Assembly: GCF_900104845.1 (NCBI RefSeq)
Contig: NZ_FNSR01000001.1
Span: 2,790,001-2,854,000, forward strand
Reading direction: 5' to 3'
DNA: 64,000 nucleotides
Origin: Paraburkholderia caballeronis
Lineage (GTDB): Bacteria; Pseudomonadota; Gammaproteobacteria; Burkholderiales; Burkholderiaceae
Below the pieces are notes generated by a model that had not been told where the DNA came from, made no database searches, and worked only from the letters and a program-made list of their open reading frames with translations. Shown here piece after piece: positions 35,808 through 47,052 of the stretch. How positions within the stretch are numbered: the stretch's first letter is position 1; every line of letters starts with the position of its first letter. A program made the translations under genes and the position numbers.

Positions 35808-37481
35808 ATGACCCCCGCAAGTCTTTTGGAGCAATACGGCCCGCGCGAATCGATGGAATACGACGTGGTGATCGTCGGCGGCGGCCCGGCCGGGCTGTCG
35901 GCGGCGATCCGCCTGAAGCAGTTGGCGCAGGACAAGGGCGTCGAAATCGGCGTGTGCGTGCTGGAAAAAGGCTCGGAAATCGGGGCGCATATCCTCTCCG
36001 GCGCGGTGATGGACCCCCGCGCCATCAACGAACTCATCCCCGACTGGAAGGAAAAAGGCGCGCCGCTCACCGTGCCCGTCACCGAGGACCGCTTCCTGTT
36101 CCTGTCGGAGACCAGCGCGAAGCCCGTGCCGAACTGGGCGCTGCCGGACAACTTCAAGAACCACGGCAACTACGTCGTCAGCCTCGCGAACGTCACGCGC
36201 TGGCTGGGCCAGCAGGCCGAGGCGCTCGGCGTCGAGATCTTCCCCGGTTTTCCCGCCGCCGAAGTGCTGTACAACGATGACGGCTCCGTGAAGGGCGTCG
36301 CGACCGGCAACATGGGCATCGGCAAGGACGGTCAACCGACCGAAAACTTCCAGCTCGGCATGGAACTGCACGCGAAGTACACGCTGTTCTGCGAAGGCGC
36401 GCGCGGCCACCTCGGCCGCCAGCTGCAGGAGAAGCTGAAGCTCAACCGCGACGCGGACCCGCAGGTGTACGGCATCGGCATCAAGGAACTGTGGGAGATC
36501 GATCCGGCGAAACACCAGCCCGGCCTCGTGATCCACACCGCCGGCTGGCCGCTCGACTCGCAGACCTACGGCGGCTCGTTCCTCTATCACATCGACAACA
36601 ACCAGGTGATGGTCGGCTTCGTCGTCGGCCTCGGTTATACGAATCCGTACCTGTCGCCGTTCGAGGAATTCCAGCGCTACAAGACGCATCCGGAAATCCG
36701 CAAGTTCCTCGAAGGCGGCAAGCGCGTGTCGTACGGCGCGCGCGCGATCACCGCCGGCGGGCTGATGTCGCTGCCGAAACTGGTGTTCCCGGGCGGCGCG
36801 CTGGTCGGCGACGACGCGGGGTTCCTGAACGCGTCGCGGATCAAGGGTTCGCACGCGGCGATCAAGACCGGCATGCTCGCGGCCGAAGCGGCGTTCGACG
36901 CGGTGCAGGCCGGCCGCCAGAACGACGAACTGGCCGCGTATCCGGAGGCGTTCAGACAGTCGTGGCTGCACGGCGAACTGTACCGCGCGCGCAATTTCAA
37001 GCAGTGGATGAGCAAGGGCCTGTATCTGGGCACGCTGATGGTCGGCATCGAGCAGAAGCTGCTGGGCGGCAACGTGCCGTGGACGCTGCATCACCAGCAC
37101 CGCGACCACGAGATGCTGAAACCCGCGTCGCAGAGCAAGCCGATCGAGTATCCGAAGCCGGACGGCAAGCTGACGTTCGACCGGCTGTCGTCGGTGTTCA
37201 TCTCGAACACGAACCACGAGGAGAACCAGCCCGCGCACCTGACGCTGAAGGACGCGAGCGTGCCGGTGGACGTGAACCTGCGCACCTATGCGGGTCCGGA
37301 GGGACGTTACTGCCCGGCCGCCGTATACGAGTTCGTGAAGAACGACGACGGCAGCGAGCGCCTCGTCATCAACGCGCAGAACTGCGTGCACTGCAAGACC
37401 TGCGATATCAAGGACCCGACGCAGAACATCGTGTGGGTCACGCCCGAGGGCGGCGGCGGGCCGAATTATCCGAACATGTGA
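35808..37481 (+). CDS. Electron transfer flavoprotein-ubiquinone oxidoreductase
   Basis: 557 residues from ATG 35808, preceded by AGAGGAGC. It passes electrons from ETF (acyl-CoA dehydrogenases) to ubiquinone at the inner membrane. The N-terminal FAD dinucleotide motif is YDVVIVGGGPAGLSAAIRLK; ubiquinone-pocket and membrane-surface text includes GGSFLYHIDNNQVMVGFVVG. The C-terminal [4Fe-4S] ligands are CPAAVYE and CVHCKTCDIKDPTQNI. Full length, uninterrupted. Divergent from the SDR gene by 187 bases; convergent with aroC. Confidence 0.97.
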   Translation: MTPASLLEQYGPRESMEYDVVIVGGGPAGLSAAIRLKQLAQDKGVEIGVCVLEKGSEIGAHILSGAVMDPRAINELIPDWKEKGAPLTVPVTEDRFLFLSETSAKPVPNWALPDNFKNHGNYVVSLANVTRWLGQQAEALGVEIFPGFPAAEVLYNDDGSVKGVATGNMGIGKDGQPTENFQLGMELHAKYTLFCEGARGHLGRQLQEKLKLNRDADPQVYGIGIKELWEIDPAKHQPGLVIHTAGWPLDSQTYGGSFLYHIDNNQVMVGFVVGLGYTNPYLSPFEEFQRYKTHPEIRKFLEGGKRVSYGARAITAGGLMSLPKLVFPGGALVGDDAGFLNASRIKGSHAAIKTGMLAAEAAFDAVQAGRQNDELAAYPEAFRQSWLHGELYRARNFKQWMSKGLYLGTLMVGIEQKLLGGNVPWTLHHQHRDHEMLKPASQSKPIEYPKPDGKLTFDRLSSVFISNTNHEENQPAHLTLKDASVPVDVNLRTYAGPEGRYCPAAVYEFVKNDDGSERLVINAQNCVHCKTCDIKDPTQNIVWVTPEGGGGPNYPNM

Positions 37482-37500
37482 GACTCACTCACGCCCATGA

Positions 37501-37527
37501 AAAAACGCCGCGTCACGCGGCGTTTTT
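37501..37527. terminator. Bidirectional terminator between ETF-QO gene and aroC
   Basis: A perfect 12-bp stem, 37501-37512 with 37516-37527, loop TCA; A-run on the left and T-run on the right serve the convergent genes on both strands. Confidence 0.9.
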
Positions 37528-37565
37528 CGTGGCGGCTCAAGCGCGCAAATTCACGCGCGCCGGCC

Positions 37566-38666
37566 TCATTCGTCGCTCGCCGCGATCTTGGGCGTCATCA
37601 CCACGACGTCGCCGCACTGCGCGCGATGGCGCAACGCATGGTCGATCAGCACGAGCGCGAGCATCGCCTCGGCGATCGGCGTCGCGCGGATGCCAACGCA
37701 CGGATCGTGGCGGCCGAACGTCTCGACAGTCGCCGCATCGCCCGCCTTGTCGATCGAGCGGCGCGGCGTGCGGATGCTCGACGTCGGCTTGATCGCGATC
37801 GACACGGTGATGTCCTGCCCGGTCGAGATGCCGCCGAGCACCCCGCCCGCGTGATTGCCGTGGAAGCCGTTCGGCGTCAGTTCGTCGCCGTGCTGCGAGC
37901 CGCGTTGCGCGACGCTCGCGAAACCCGCGCCGATCTCCACGCCCTTCACCGCGTTGATGCCCATCATCGCGTGCGCGATGTCCGCGTCGAGCCGGTCGAA
38001 CAGCGGCTCGCCCCAGCCGACCGGCACACCGCTCGCGACGACGTTGATCCGCGCGCCGATCGAGTCGCCGTCCTTCCGCAATGCGTCCATGTACGCTTCG
38101 AGCTGCGGCACGACCTCCGCGTTCGGCACGAAGAACGGGTTCTCCGGCACGTGCTTCCAGTCGACGAACGGCACGTCGATCTCGCCGAGCGAGCGCATGT
38201 AGCCGCGCACCTCGACGCCGAAACGCTCGCGCAGCCACTTCTTCGCGACCGCGCCCGCCGCGACGGTCGGCGCGGTGAGCCGCGCGGACGAACGGCCGCC
38301 GCCGCGATAGTCGCGAATCCCGTACTTCTGCCAGTACGTGTAGTCCGCATGACCCGGGCGGAACGTCTCCGCGATGTTGCCGTAGTCCTTGCTGCGCTGG
38401 TCCGTGTTGCGGATCAGCAGCGCGATCGGCGTGCCGGTCGTGAGGCCTTCGAACACGCCGGACAGGATCTCGACCTGGTCGGCTTCCTGGCGCTGGGTCA
38501 CGTGGCGCGACGTGCCGGGCTTGCGGCGGTCGAGTTCGAGCTGGATGTCGGCTTCGGCCAGCGACAGGCCCGGCGGGCAGCCGTCGATCACGCAGCCGAT
38601 CGCGGGGCCATGGGACTCGCCGAAGGTGGTGACGGTGAAAAGCGTACCGAGCGTGTTGCCGGACAT
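37566..38666 (-). CDS. aroC: Chorismate synthase
   Basis: 366 residues, full length. It converts EPSP to chorismate with reduced FMN, the last shikimate step. Family signatures: [18 protein letters not shown] at about 16-33, [14 protein letters not shown] near 103-116, [11 protein letters not shown] near 122-132, and [20 protein letters not shown] near the C-terminal third. The catalytic His residues of the first and second signature are present. Downstream of the MFS-acyltransferase gene by 95 bases. Confidence 0.97.
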   Translation of the reverse strand: MSGNTLGTLFTVTTFGESHGPAIGCVIDGCPPGLSLAEADIQLELDRRKPGTSRHVTQRQEADQVEILSGVFEGLTTGTPIALLIRNTDQRSKDYGNIAETFRPGHADYTYWQKYGIRDYRGGGRSSARLTAPTVAAGAVAKKWLRERFGVEVRGYMRSLGEIDVPFVDWKHVPENPFFVPNAEVVPQLEAYMDALRKDGDSIGARINVVASGVPVGWGEPLFDRLDADIAHAMMGINAVKGVEIGAGFASVAQRGSQHGDELTPNGFHGNHAGGVLGGISTGQDITVSIAIKPTSSIRTPRRSIDKAGDAATVETFGRHDPCVGIRATPIAEAMLALVLIDHALRHRAQCGDVVVMTPKIAASDE

Positions 38667-38761
38667 GGCGGTCGTCCAAAGTAAAACGGGGAATCCGTGA
38701 TTATGCCAGTCCGGACGGGTTGCCGCGTGGCGCGGGCCGCGCGGCGGCCGTCAACGCCGCC

Positions 38762-40714
38762 CTATCGTCGCGCCCCGCGCAACGCCGCCACCGCCTGCTG
38801 CAACCGGTCCAGCGTCGCCGTGTCCGGATCGAGCGGCTCGCCCACCGCGAGCGTCAACCGGCTGGTCAGCCCGCGTCCCACCGCCCGCTCCAGCCCGGAC
38901 GCCGCGTGCCGCGAGAACACGCTGCCCCACAGCCCGCGCAGCGCCATCGGCACGACCGGCACCGGAGAACGCTTCAGGATTTCGATCACGCCATGGCGGA
39001 ACGGATTCAGTTCGCCGGTGCCGGTCAGCTTGCCCTCGGGGAAGATGCACAGCAGTTCGCCGTCCGCGAGCGCGCTCGCGCACTGGTCGTAGGCGGCCGC
39101 GAGTCGCGCCGGATCTTCGTGCGCCGGCGCAACCGGAATCGCCTTCGCATGACGGAACACCCAGCCCGCGAACGGCGTGGCGAAGATCCGGTGATCCATC
39201 ACGAAGCGGATCGGCCGCGGGCTCTCGGCCATGATGACGAGCGCATCGACATAACTCACGTGGTTGCAGACCAGCACCGCCGGCCCCCGCGCCGGAATCC
39301 GCTCCGCGTGCACGACGCGGATCCGGTAGACCGTATGCACGAGCAGCCACGCGACGAAGCGCAGCAGGAATTCCGGCACCCGCGCATAGATGTACGCGGC
39401 GACCACGACGTTCAGCAGCGCGGTCGTCAGGAACAGGCCCGGAATGCCGACGCCCGCCGCGGTCAAGCCGATCGCCATCAGCGCGGACAGGATCATGAAC
39501 AGCGAATTCAGGATGTTGTTCGCGGCGATGATCCGCGCGCGATGGCTCGGCTCGCTGCGGCTCTGGATCAGCGCGTACAGCGGCACGCTGTAGAAGCCGC
39601 CGAACATCGCGAGCAGGAACAGGTCCGCGAGCACGCGCCAGTGCGCGGACGTCCGCAGGAACTCGCCGACCGACAGCAGATGCCCCGCGCGCGGCAGCGC
39701 ATGGCTCGCGAAAAACAGGTCGATCGCGAACACGCTGATGCCGATCGAGCCGAGCGGCACGAGGCCGATTTCGAGGCGGCGTTTCGACAGCCGCTCGCAC
39801 AGCAGCGAACCGATCCCGATGCCGAGCGAGAACATCGCGAGCAGCAGCGTCACGACGTCCGCGTCGGCGGACAGCACGTCCTTCGCGAAGTTGAAGAACG
39901 ACGCGAGGAACGTCGCGCCGACGAACCACAGCCACGAAATGCCGAGCAGGCTCAGGAACACGGTGCGGTCGCGATGCGCGAGCTTCAGGTTGCGCCACGT
40001 CTCGCTGACCGGGTTCCAGTTGATCGTCAGGCCCGGCTGCGACGGCGCGCACGGCGGCACGAACGACGACGCGAAGCGCCCGGCTACCGCGACCGCGATG
40101 CAGATGCCGCCGAGCCACACCGCGCCGCCCGCGGTGCCGGCGCGCGCGCCGATCCCGGCGGCCAGCCCGCCGACGATCGTGCCGACGAGAATCGCGACGA
40201 ACGTGCCCATTTCGACGAGCCCGTTGCCGCCGACCAGCTCGTGCTCGTCGAGGTTCTGCGGCAGATACGCGTATTTGACCGGCCCGAACACGGTCGAATG
40301 CACGCCCATCAGGAACGTGCACGCGTACAGCAGCGGCGCGCTGTGCAGCCAGAAGCCGGCCGCGCCGACCAGCATCACCGCGATCTCGAAGGTCTTGACC
40401 CAGCGCGTCAGCAGCGCTTTGTCGTACTTGTCCGCGATCTGGCCGGACGTCGCGGAGAACAGCAGGAACGGTGCGATGAAGATCGCGGAAATCATAAACG
40501 CGGCCGTCGCCGGATCGACGCCCGAGAAGCGCGCCGCCTGGTACGTGACGAGCGACGTGAAGCCGATCTTGAACACGTTGTCGTTCATCGCGCCGAGGAA
40601 CTGCGTCCAGAAGAACGGCGCGAAACGGCGCTCGCGCAGCAGCCGGAACTGCGACGGGTGCTCGCCGTCGGCGCGGGCCGCGCGGCGCGCGGCGGGAATC
40701 GGACGATCGCTCAT
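38762..40714 (-). CDS. LplT-like MFS transporter fused to PlsC-type acyltransferase
   Basis: 650 residues from ATG 40714 (MSDRPIPAARRAARADGEHP). Residues about 30-430 are a 12-helix MFS transporter with LplT-like text (FWTQFLGAMNDNVFKIGF, SGQIADKYDKALLTRW). Residues about 450-650 are a 1-acyl-glycerol-3-phosphate acyltransferase domain with HX4D (VCNHVSYVDALVIM) and FPEGKLTGTGELNPF. In other bacteria this pair flips lysophospholipids inward and re-acylates them; the fusion also occurs as Aas/LplT-type proteins. No acyl-ACP synthetase domain follows. A terminator lies between it and the CBS gene upstream. Confidence 0.92.
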   Translation of the reverse strand: MSDRPIPAARRAARADGEHPSQFRLLRERRFAPFFWTQFLGAMNDNVFKIGFTSLVTYQAARFSGVDPATAAFMISAIFIAPFLLFSATSGQIADKYDKALLTRWVKTFEIAVMLVGAAGFWLHSAPLLYACTFLMGVHSTVFGPVKYAYLPQNLDEHELVGGNGLVEMGTFVAILVGTIVGGLAAGIGARAGTAGGAVWLGGICIAVAVAGRFASSFVPPCAPSQPGLTINWNPVSETWRNLKLAHRDRTVFLSLLGISWLWFVGATFLASFFNFAKDVLSADADVVTLLLAMFSLGIGIGSLLCERLSKRRLEIGLVPLGSIGISVFAIDLFFASHALPRAGHLLSVGEFLRTSAHWRVLADLFLLAMFGGFYSVPLYALIQSRSEPSHRARIIAANNILNSLFMILSALMAIGLTAAGVGIPGLFLTTALLNVVVAAYIYARVPEFLLRFVAWLLVHTVYRIRVVHAERIPARGPAVLVCNHVSYVDALVIMAESPRPIRFVMDHRIFATPFAGWVFRHAKAIPVAPAHEDPARLAAAYDQCASALADGELLCIFPEGKLTGTGELNPFRHGVIEILKRSPVPVVPMALRGLWGSVFSRHAASGLERAVGRGLTSRLTLAVGEPLDPDTATLDRLQQAVAALRGARR

Positions 40715-40763
40715 GGAAAAAGAAAAACGGGAACTCGATGATGCGCGACCGGGCCGCGCACAT

Positions 40764-40792
40764 GAAAAAGCGCGCCTCACGCGCGCTTTTTC
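40764..40792 (-). terminator. Rho-independent terminator after the CBS gene
   Basis: A 12-bp stem, 40764-40775 with 40781-40792, loop CTCAC, with five A on one side and five T on the other. It lies between the CBS gene and the MFS-acyltransferase gene, both on the minus strand. Confidence 0.85.
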
Positions 40793-40844
40793 TTGATCTT
40801 CGACAGCGGGCGGCCCGAGGCCGCGCCGCCGTCCGACAACGGGC

Positions 40845-41303
40845 TTACTGCGCTGCCGGACGCTGTTCGTCGTCTGGCCAGTCGCGAATATACGCCTTCA
40901 GCATGCGGTTCTCGAAACCCTGCTCCTCGACGACGGTCTTCGCGACGTCGTAGAACGAGATCACGCCCATCAGCGCGCGGCTGTCCATCACCGGCAGATA
41001 ACGGACGTGGTGTTCGAGCATCATCCGCCGCACTTCGTTGACGTCGGTTTCCGGCGTGCAGGTGATCGGATGGTCGTCCATCACCTTGCGGATCGTCGTC
41101 GAGCCGACGCTGCCGCCGTTCGTGCGCAGCGTCAGGATGATTTCGCGGAACGTCAGCATGCCGACCAGATCGCCGTACTCCATCACCACCAGCGAGCCGA
41201 TGTCGCGCTCGGCCATCGTGTTGACCGCGTCGTGCAGCGACGTATCGGGCGTGACCGTGTACAGGGCGTTGCCCTTGACCTTGAGAATGTCGCTGACGCG
41301 CAT
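40845..41303 (-). CDS. CBS-domain pair protein
   Basis: 152 residues from ATG 41303, with GGAG 9 bases upstream; the frame opens 43 codons earlier without homology-like text. Two CBS motifs make one Bateman module: residues 1-60 (TPDTSLHDAVNTMAERDIGS, LVGMLTFREI) and 70-130 (ITCTPETDVNEVRRMMLEHH, LMGVISFYDV). Such stand-alone proteins bind adenosine nucleotides and often tune a partner enzyme. Target unknown. Confidence 0.92.
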   Translation of the reverse strand: MRVSDILKVKGNALYTVTPDTSLHDAVNTMAERDIGSLVVMEYGDLVGMLTFREIILTLRTNGGSVGSTTIRKVMDDHPITCTPETDVNEVRRMMLEHHVRYLPVMDSRALMGVISFYDVAKTVVEEQGFENRMLKAYIRDWPDDEQRPAAQ

Positions 41304-41542
41304 GATGTGTCTCCTGACGACGCTGGCGGGATTGTGGGAGATGGGGAAGAGAGAGATACCTGTTTTCGATCCTAGCGGAAAGGCCGACAAAAGGAAAGCG
41401 ACCGGATTCGCCGCGCCGGCCCGAAAAAACAAGCGCCATCAGGGTTTATGCAGATCCCCAACGCGCGATCCGGCGGCGCTGCCGATGTTACGATGCCCGC
41501 ACCACCGACCCCTTGCCGGCCCGCCGGGGCCGCGCCGCCACG

Positions 41543-42874
41543 ATGCCCGACACCCGTTTCGACACGCTCGCGCTGCACGCGGGCGCCGCGCCCGACCCCG
41601 CGACCGGCGCCCGCGCGACGCCGATTTACCAGACCACGTCGTTCACGTTCCGCGATGCGGACCACGCGGCCGCGCTCTTCAACATGGAGCGCGCGGGCCA
41701 CGTGTATTCGCGGATCTCGAACCCGACCGTCGCCGTGTTCGAGGAGCGCGTCGCCGCGCTCGAAGGCGGCGCGGGCGCGATCGGCACCGCGAGCGGCCAG
41801 GCCGCGCTGCATCTCGCGATCGCGACGCTGATGGGCGCGGGCTCGCACATCGTCGCGTCGGGCGCGCTGTACGGCGGCTCGCACAACCTGCTGAACTACA
41901 CACTGCGCCGCTTCGGCATCGAAACGACGTTCGTGAAGCCGGGCGACCTCGACGCGTGGCGCGCGGCGCTGCGGCCGGATACCCGGCTGCTGTTCGGCGA
42001 GACGCTCGGCAACCCGGGCCTCGACGTGCTCGACCTCGGCGCCGTCGCACAGATCGCGCACGAGCACCGCGTGCCGCTGCTGGTCGATTCGACGTTCACG
42101 ACGCCGTGGCTGCTGCGACCGTTCGATCACGGCGCGGACTTCGTGTATCACTCCGCGACGAAGTTTCTCGGCGGCCACGGGACGACGATCGGCGGCGTGC
42201 TGGTCGACGGCGGCACGTTCGACTTCGACGCGTCGGGCCGCTTTCCGGAACTGACCGAGCCGTACCAGGGTTTTCACGGAATGGTGTTCGCGGAGGAAAG
42301 CACGGTCGCGCCGTTCCTGCTGCGCGCGCGCCGCGAGGGTTTGCGCGATTTCGGCGCGTGCCTGCATCCGCAGGCCGCGTGGCAACTGCTGCAGGGGATC
42401 GAGACGCTGCCGCTGCGGATGGAGCGGCACGTCGCGAACACGCGGCGGATCGTCGAGTTTCTCGCCGCCCACGACGCGGTCGAGTCGGTCGCCTACCCGG
42501 AACTGCCGGGCCATCCGGACCACGCGCTCGCGAAGCGGCTGCTGCCGCGCGGCGCGGGCGCGGTGTTCAGCTTCGACCTGCGCGGCGACCGCACGGCGGG
42601 CCGGCGCTTCATCGAGGCGCTGTCGCTGTTCTCGCACCTCGCGAACGTCGGCGACGCGCGCTCGCTCGTGATCCACCCGGCGTCGACGACCCATTTCCGG
42701 ATGGACGCCGCCGCGCTCGCGGCGGCCGGCATCGCGGAAGGGACGATCCGGCTGTCGATCGGGCTCGAAGACCCGGACGACCTGATCGACGACCTGAAGC
42801 GCGCGCTGAAGGCGTCGCAGAAGGCTTCGGCGGGCGCGCCGGCGGCGAAGCCCGCGGGCGAGGAGGCGCGATGA
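41543..42874 (+). CDS. O-acetylhomoserine sulfhydrylase-type PLP enzyme
   Basis: 443 residues from ATG 41543 (MPDTRFDTLALHAGAAPDPA). Cys/Met-metabolism PLP family: PIYQTTSFTFRDADHAAALF, YSRISNPTVAVFEERVAALE, and the Schiff-base Lys in YHSATKFLGGHGT. Length and the N-terminal block fit O-acetylhomoserine (homocysteine) synthases rather than cystathionine beta-lyases. The last 20 residues are an Ala/Lys-rich tail. No clear Shine-Dalgarno. It overlaps the next gene by 4 bases (ATGA). Confidence 0.9.
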   Translation: MPDTRFDTLALHAGAAPDPATGARATPIYQTTSFTFRDADHAAALFNMERAGHVYSRISNPTVAVFEERVAALEGGAGAIGTASGQAALHLAIATLMGAGSHIVASGALYGGSHNLLNYTLRRFGIETTFVKPGDLDAWRAALRPDTRLLFGETLGNPGLDVLDLGAVAQIAHEHRVPLLVDSTFTTPWLLRPFDHGADFVYHSATKFLGGHGTTIGGVLVDGGTFDFDASGRFPELTEPYQGFHGMVFAEESTVAPFLLRARREGLRDFGACLHPQAAWQLLQGIETLPLRMERHVANTRRIVEFLAAHDAVESVAYPELPGHPDHALAKRLLPRGAGAVFSFDLRGDRTAGRRFIEALSLFSHLANVGDARSLVIHPASTTHFRMDAAALAAAGIAEGTIRLSIGLEDPDDLIDDLKRALKASQKASAGAPAAKPAGEEAR

Positions 42875-43701
42875 TCGTCGAGGTCCACGGCAAACCCGTT
42901 TATGCCTACACCGGCGGCCAGCCGTTCGACCGGACGCGGCCGGTCGCGGTGTTCGTGCACGGCGCGGAGCACGATCACAGCGTATGGGGATTGCAGTCGC
43001 GCTATTTCGCGAATCACGGTTTCGGCGTGCTCGCGGTCGATTTGCCGGGCCACGTGCGCAGCGCCGGGCCGGCGCTCGCGAGCATCGGCGGACTCGCCGA
43101 CTGGCTCGCGGCCCTGTTCGACGCGTTACAGGTGCCGCGCGCGTTCGTCGCCGGGCACAGCATGGGCTCGCTCGTCGCGCTGGAATTCGCCGCGCGCCAT
43201 CCGCAGCGTGCGACGCGCATCGCGCTCGTCGCGACCGCGTTCCCGATGACGGTGTCGCCCGCGCTGCTCGACGCCGCCCGCGAACGCGAGCCGGACGCGA
43301 TCGCGCTCGTCAACCAGTGGTCGCATTCGACGCTCGCCGCGAAGCCGTCGAGCCCCGGCCCCGGCTTCTGGCTGCGCGGCGTGAACCAGCGGCTGATGGA
43401 GCGCGTGTCCGCGCGCGGCGAGCCGCAGTTGTTCCACACCGACTTTGCCGCGTGCAACGACTACGCGGACGGCCTCGCGAGCGCGGCGAAGGTGCAATGC
43501 CCGGTGCGGCTGATCGTCGGCCGGCGCGATGCGATGACCCCGCCGCGCGCGGCGCGCGCGCTGTCGGATGCGTTCGCGGCTGCCGGCGTGCCGGTCGATA
43601 CGGTGACGCTCGACGCGGGCCACGCGCTGATGACCGAGCAGCCGGACGCGACGCTCGACGCGCTGTATGCGTTTGCGACGGAACGCGGGAACGCTCGCTG
43701 A
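42871..43701 (+). CDS. Alpha/beta hydrolase, coupled to the sulfhydrylase gene
   Basis: 276 residues starting at ATG 42871 inside the ATGA overlap with the upstream gene; GAGGAGG precedes it. Hydrolase fold text: VAVFVHGAEHDHSVWGLQSR, the nucleophile elbow VAGHSMGSLVALEFAARHP, the acid near VGRRDAMTPP, and the catalytic His in LDAGHALMTEQPDA. Substrate unknown. Tight coupling suggests a role with homoserine or sulfur ester metabolism, but that is inference. Confidence 0.9.
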   Translation: MIVEVHGKPVYAYTGGQPFDRTRPVAVFVHGAEHDHSVWGLQSRYFANHGFGVLAVDLPGHVRSAGPALASIGGLADWLAALFDALQVPRAFVAGHSMGSLVALEFAARHPQRATRIALVATAFPMTVSPALLDAAREREPDAIALVNQWSHSTLAAKPSSPGPGFWLRGVNQRLMERVSARGEPQLFHTDFAACNDYADGLASAAKVQCPVRLIVGRRDAMTPPRAARALSDAFAAAGVPVDTVTLDAGHALMTEQPDATLDALYAFATERGNAR

Positions 43702-43738
43702 GGCGGCATAGGCGGCGAGCGTGTCGCCAGCTACTGAC

Positions 43739-43773
43739 GGCTTGCGGCTTGCGGCTTGCGGCTTGCAGCTTGC
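43739..43773. repeat. Tandem repeat of GGCTTGC, five units
   Basis: Four exact GGCTTGC units and a fifth reading AGCTTGC in 35 bases, just after the hydrolase gene. A heptamer array of this kind can expand or contract by slippage. It lies in a 223-base intergenic stretch with no gene. Confidence 0.85.
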
Positions 43774-43924
43774 GGGCAGCATCGACCGATGCATCCGCTG
43801 CGCCGACGCTACATGTCGGCCATTCGGCGCGATTGCACGCCCGTTCCGGTAGCCGGACAATGAAATCCATCGATTCCGCTGCCTGGCGCGACACAACGAC
43901 CCGACACGCGGCAAGGAGACGACG

Positions 43925-44245
43925 ATGAGCCAGGAGACCCGCACCGACCATTTCGCGAGCTTCTCGCAGTTCTATCCGTTCTACCTGAACGAGCACCGCC
44001 ATCCGGTATCGCGGCGGCTGCACTTCATCGGCACGCTCGGCGTGATCGGCTGCGTCGCGATGGCGATCGCCACCGGCGACGGGTTATGGCTGCCGGCCGC
44101 CGTCGTCTGCGGTTACGCGTTCGCGTGGGTCGGCCATTTCGCGTTCGAGAAGAACCGTCCGGCCACGTTCCGCCATCCGGTCTACAGCCTGATGGGCGAC
44201 TGGCGGATGTTCGCGGATATCTGCCGCGGGAAGATTCCGCTGTAG
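43925..44245 (+). CDS. DUF962 / Mpo1-like membrane protein
   Basis: 106 residues. Starts MSQETRTDHFASFSQFYPFY and carries the family signature EHRHPVSRRLHFIGT at 23-37, followed by two hydrophobic segments (LGVIGCVAMAIA, WLPAAVVCGYAFAWVGHF) and FEKNRPATFRHPVYSLMGDW. In yeast the related Mpo1 is an iron-dependent dioxygenase acting on fatty acids; the bacterial role is untested. The conserved His pairs are all present. Confidence 0.9.
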   Translation: MSQETRTDHFASFSQFYPFYLNEHRHPVSRRLHFIGTLGVIGCVAMAIATGDGLWLPAAVVCGYAFAWVGHFAFEKNRPATFRHPVYSLMGDWRMFADICRGKIPL

Positions 44246-44293
44246 CGCAGCGGCGTTGGAATCTGCCGCCGGGACATCTGCCCGGCCTGCCGG

Positions 44294-46718
<2,425 letters not shown>

Positions 46719-47052
46719 TGCGCGGGTTGCATCGCGAACGCGGATGGACCGGCGGCATGCGATGGCCGAAGCCAACCGCGTCCCCGCTCGATCGATGCCG
46801 CCACGACGCAGCAATGCCTGTTACCCCGACGCCGTCATCGAAGAAACGATCGGCATTGCAAGATCGGGCGCCCAACAGCAACGGCCTCCGCTCTCGCCCA
46901 CTTCCGGCCGTCGCTGCCGCACTGCCCATGCCCGCCCCGCGCGTGCGCGCGGCGTGGCACACTGCACGCACCGCCCTGTCGCGCACCGCGCGTGGCCTTT
47001 CAGCCAGCCGTTCGCCGTCGCCGGCCCCGCTGCCGGCGACGCTCCCTACACC
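46719..47052. other. Intergenic, 334 bases
   Basis: GC-rich stretch between the DUF2069 gene and the FAD-linked dehydrogenase. I see no ribosome site, hairpin with a T run, tRNA or repeat. It probably holds the promoter of the dehydrogenase. Confidence 0.4.
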
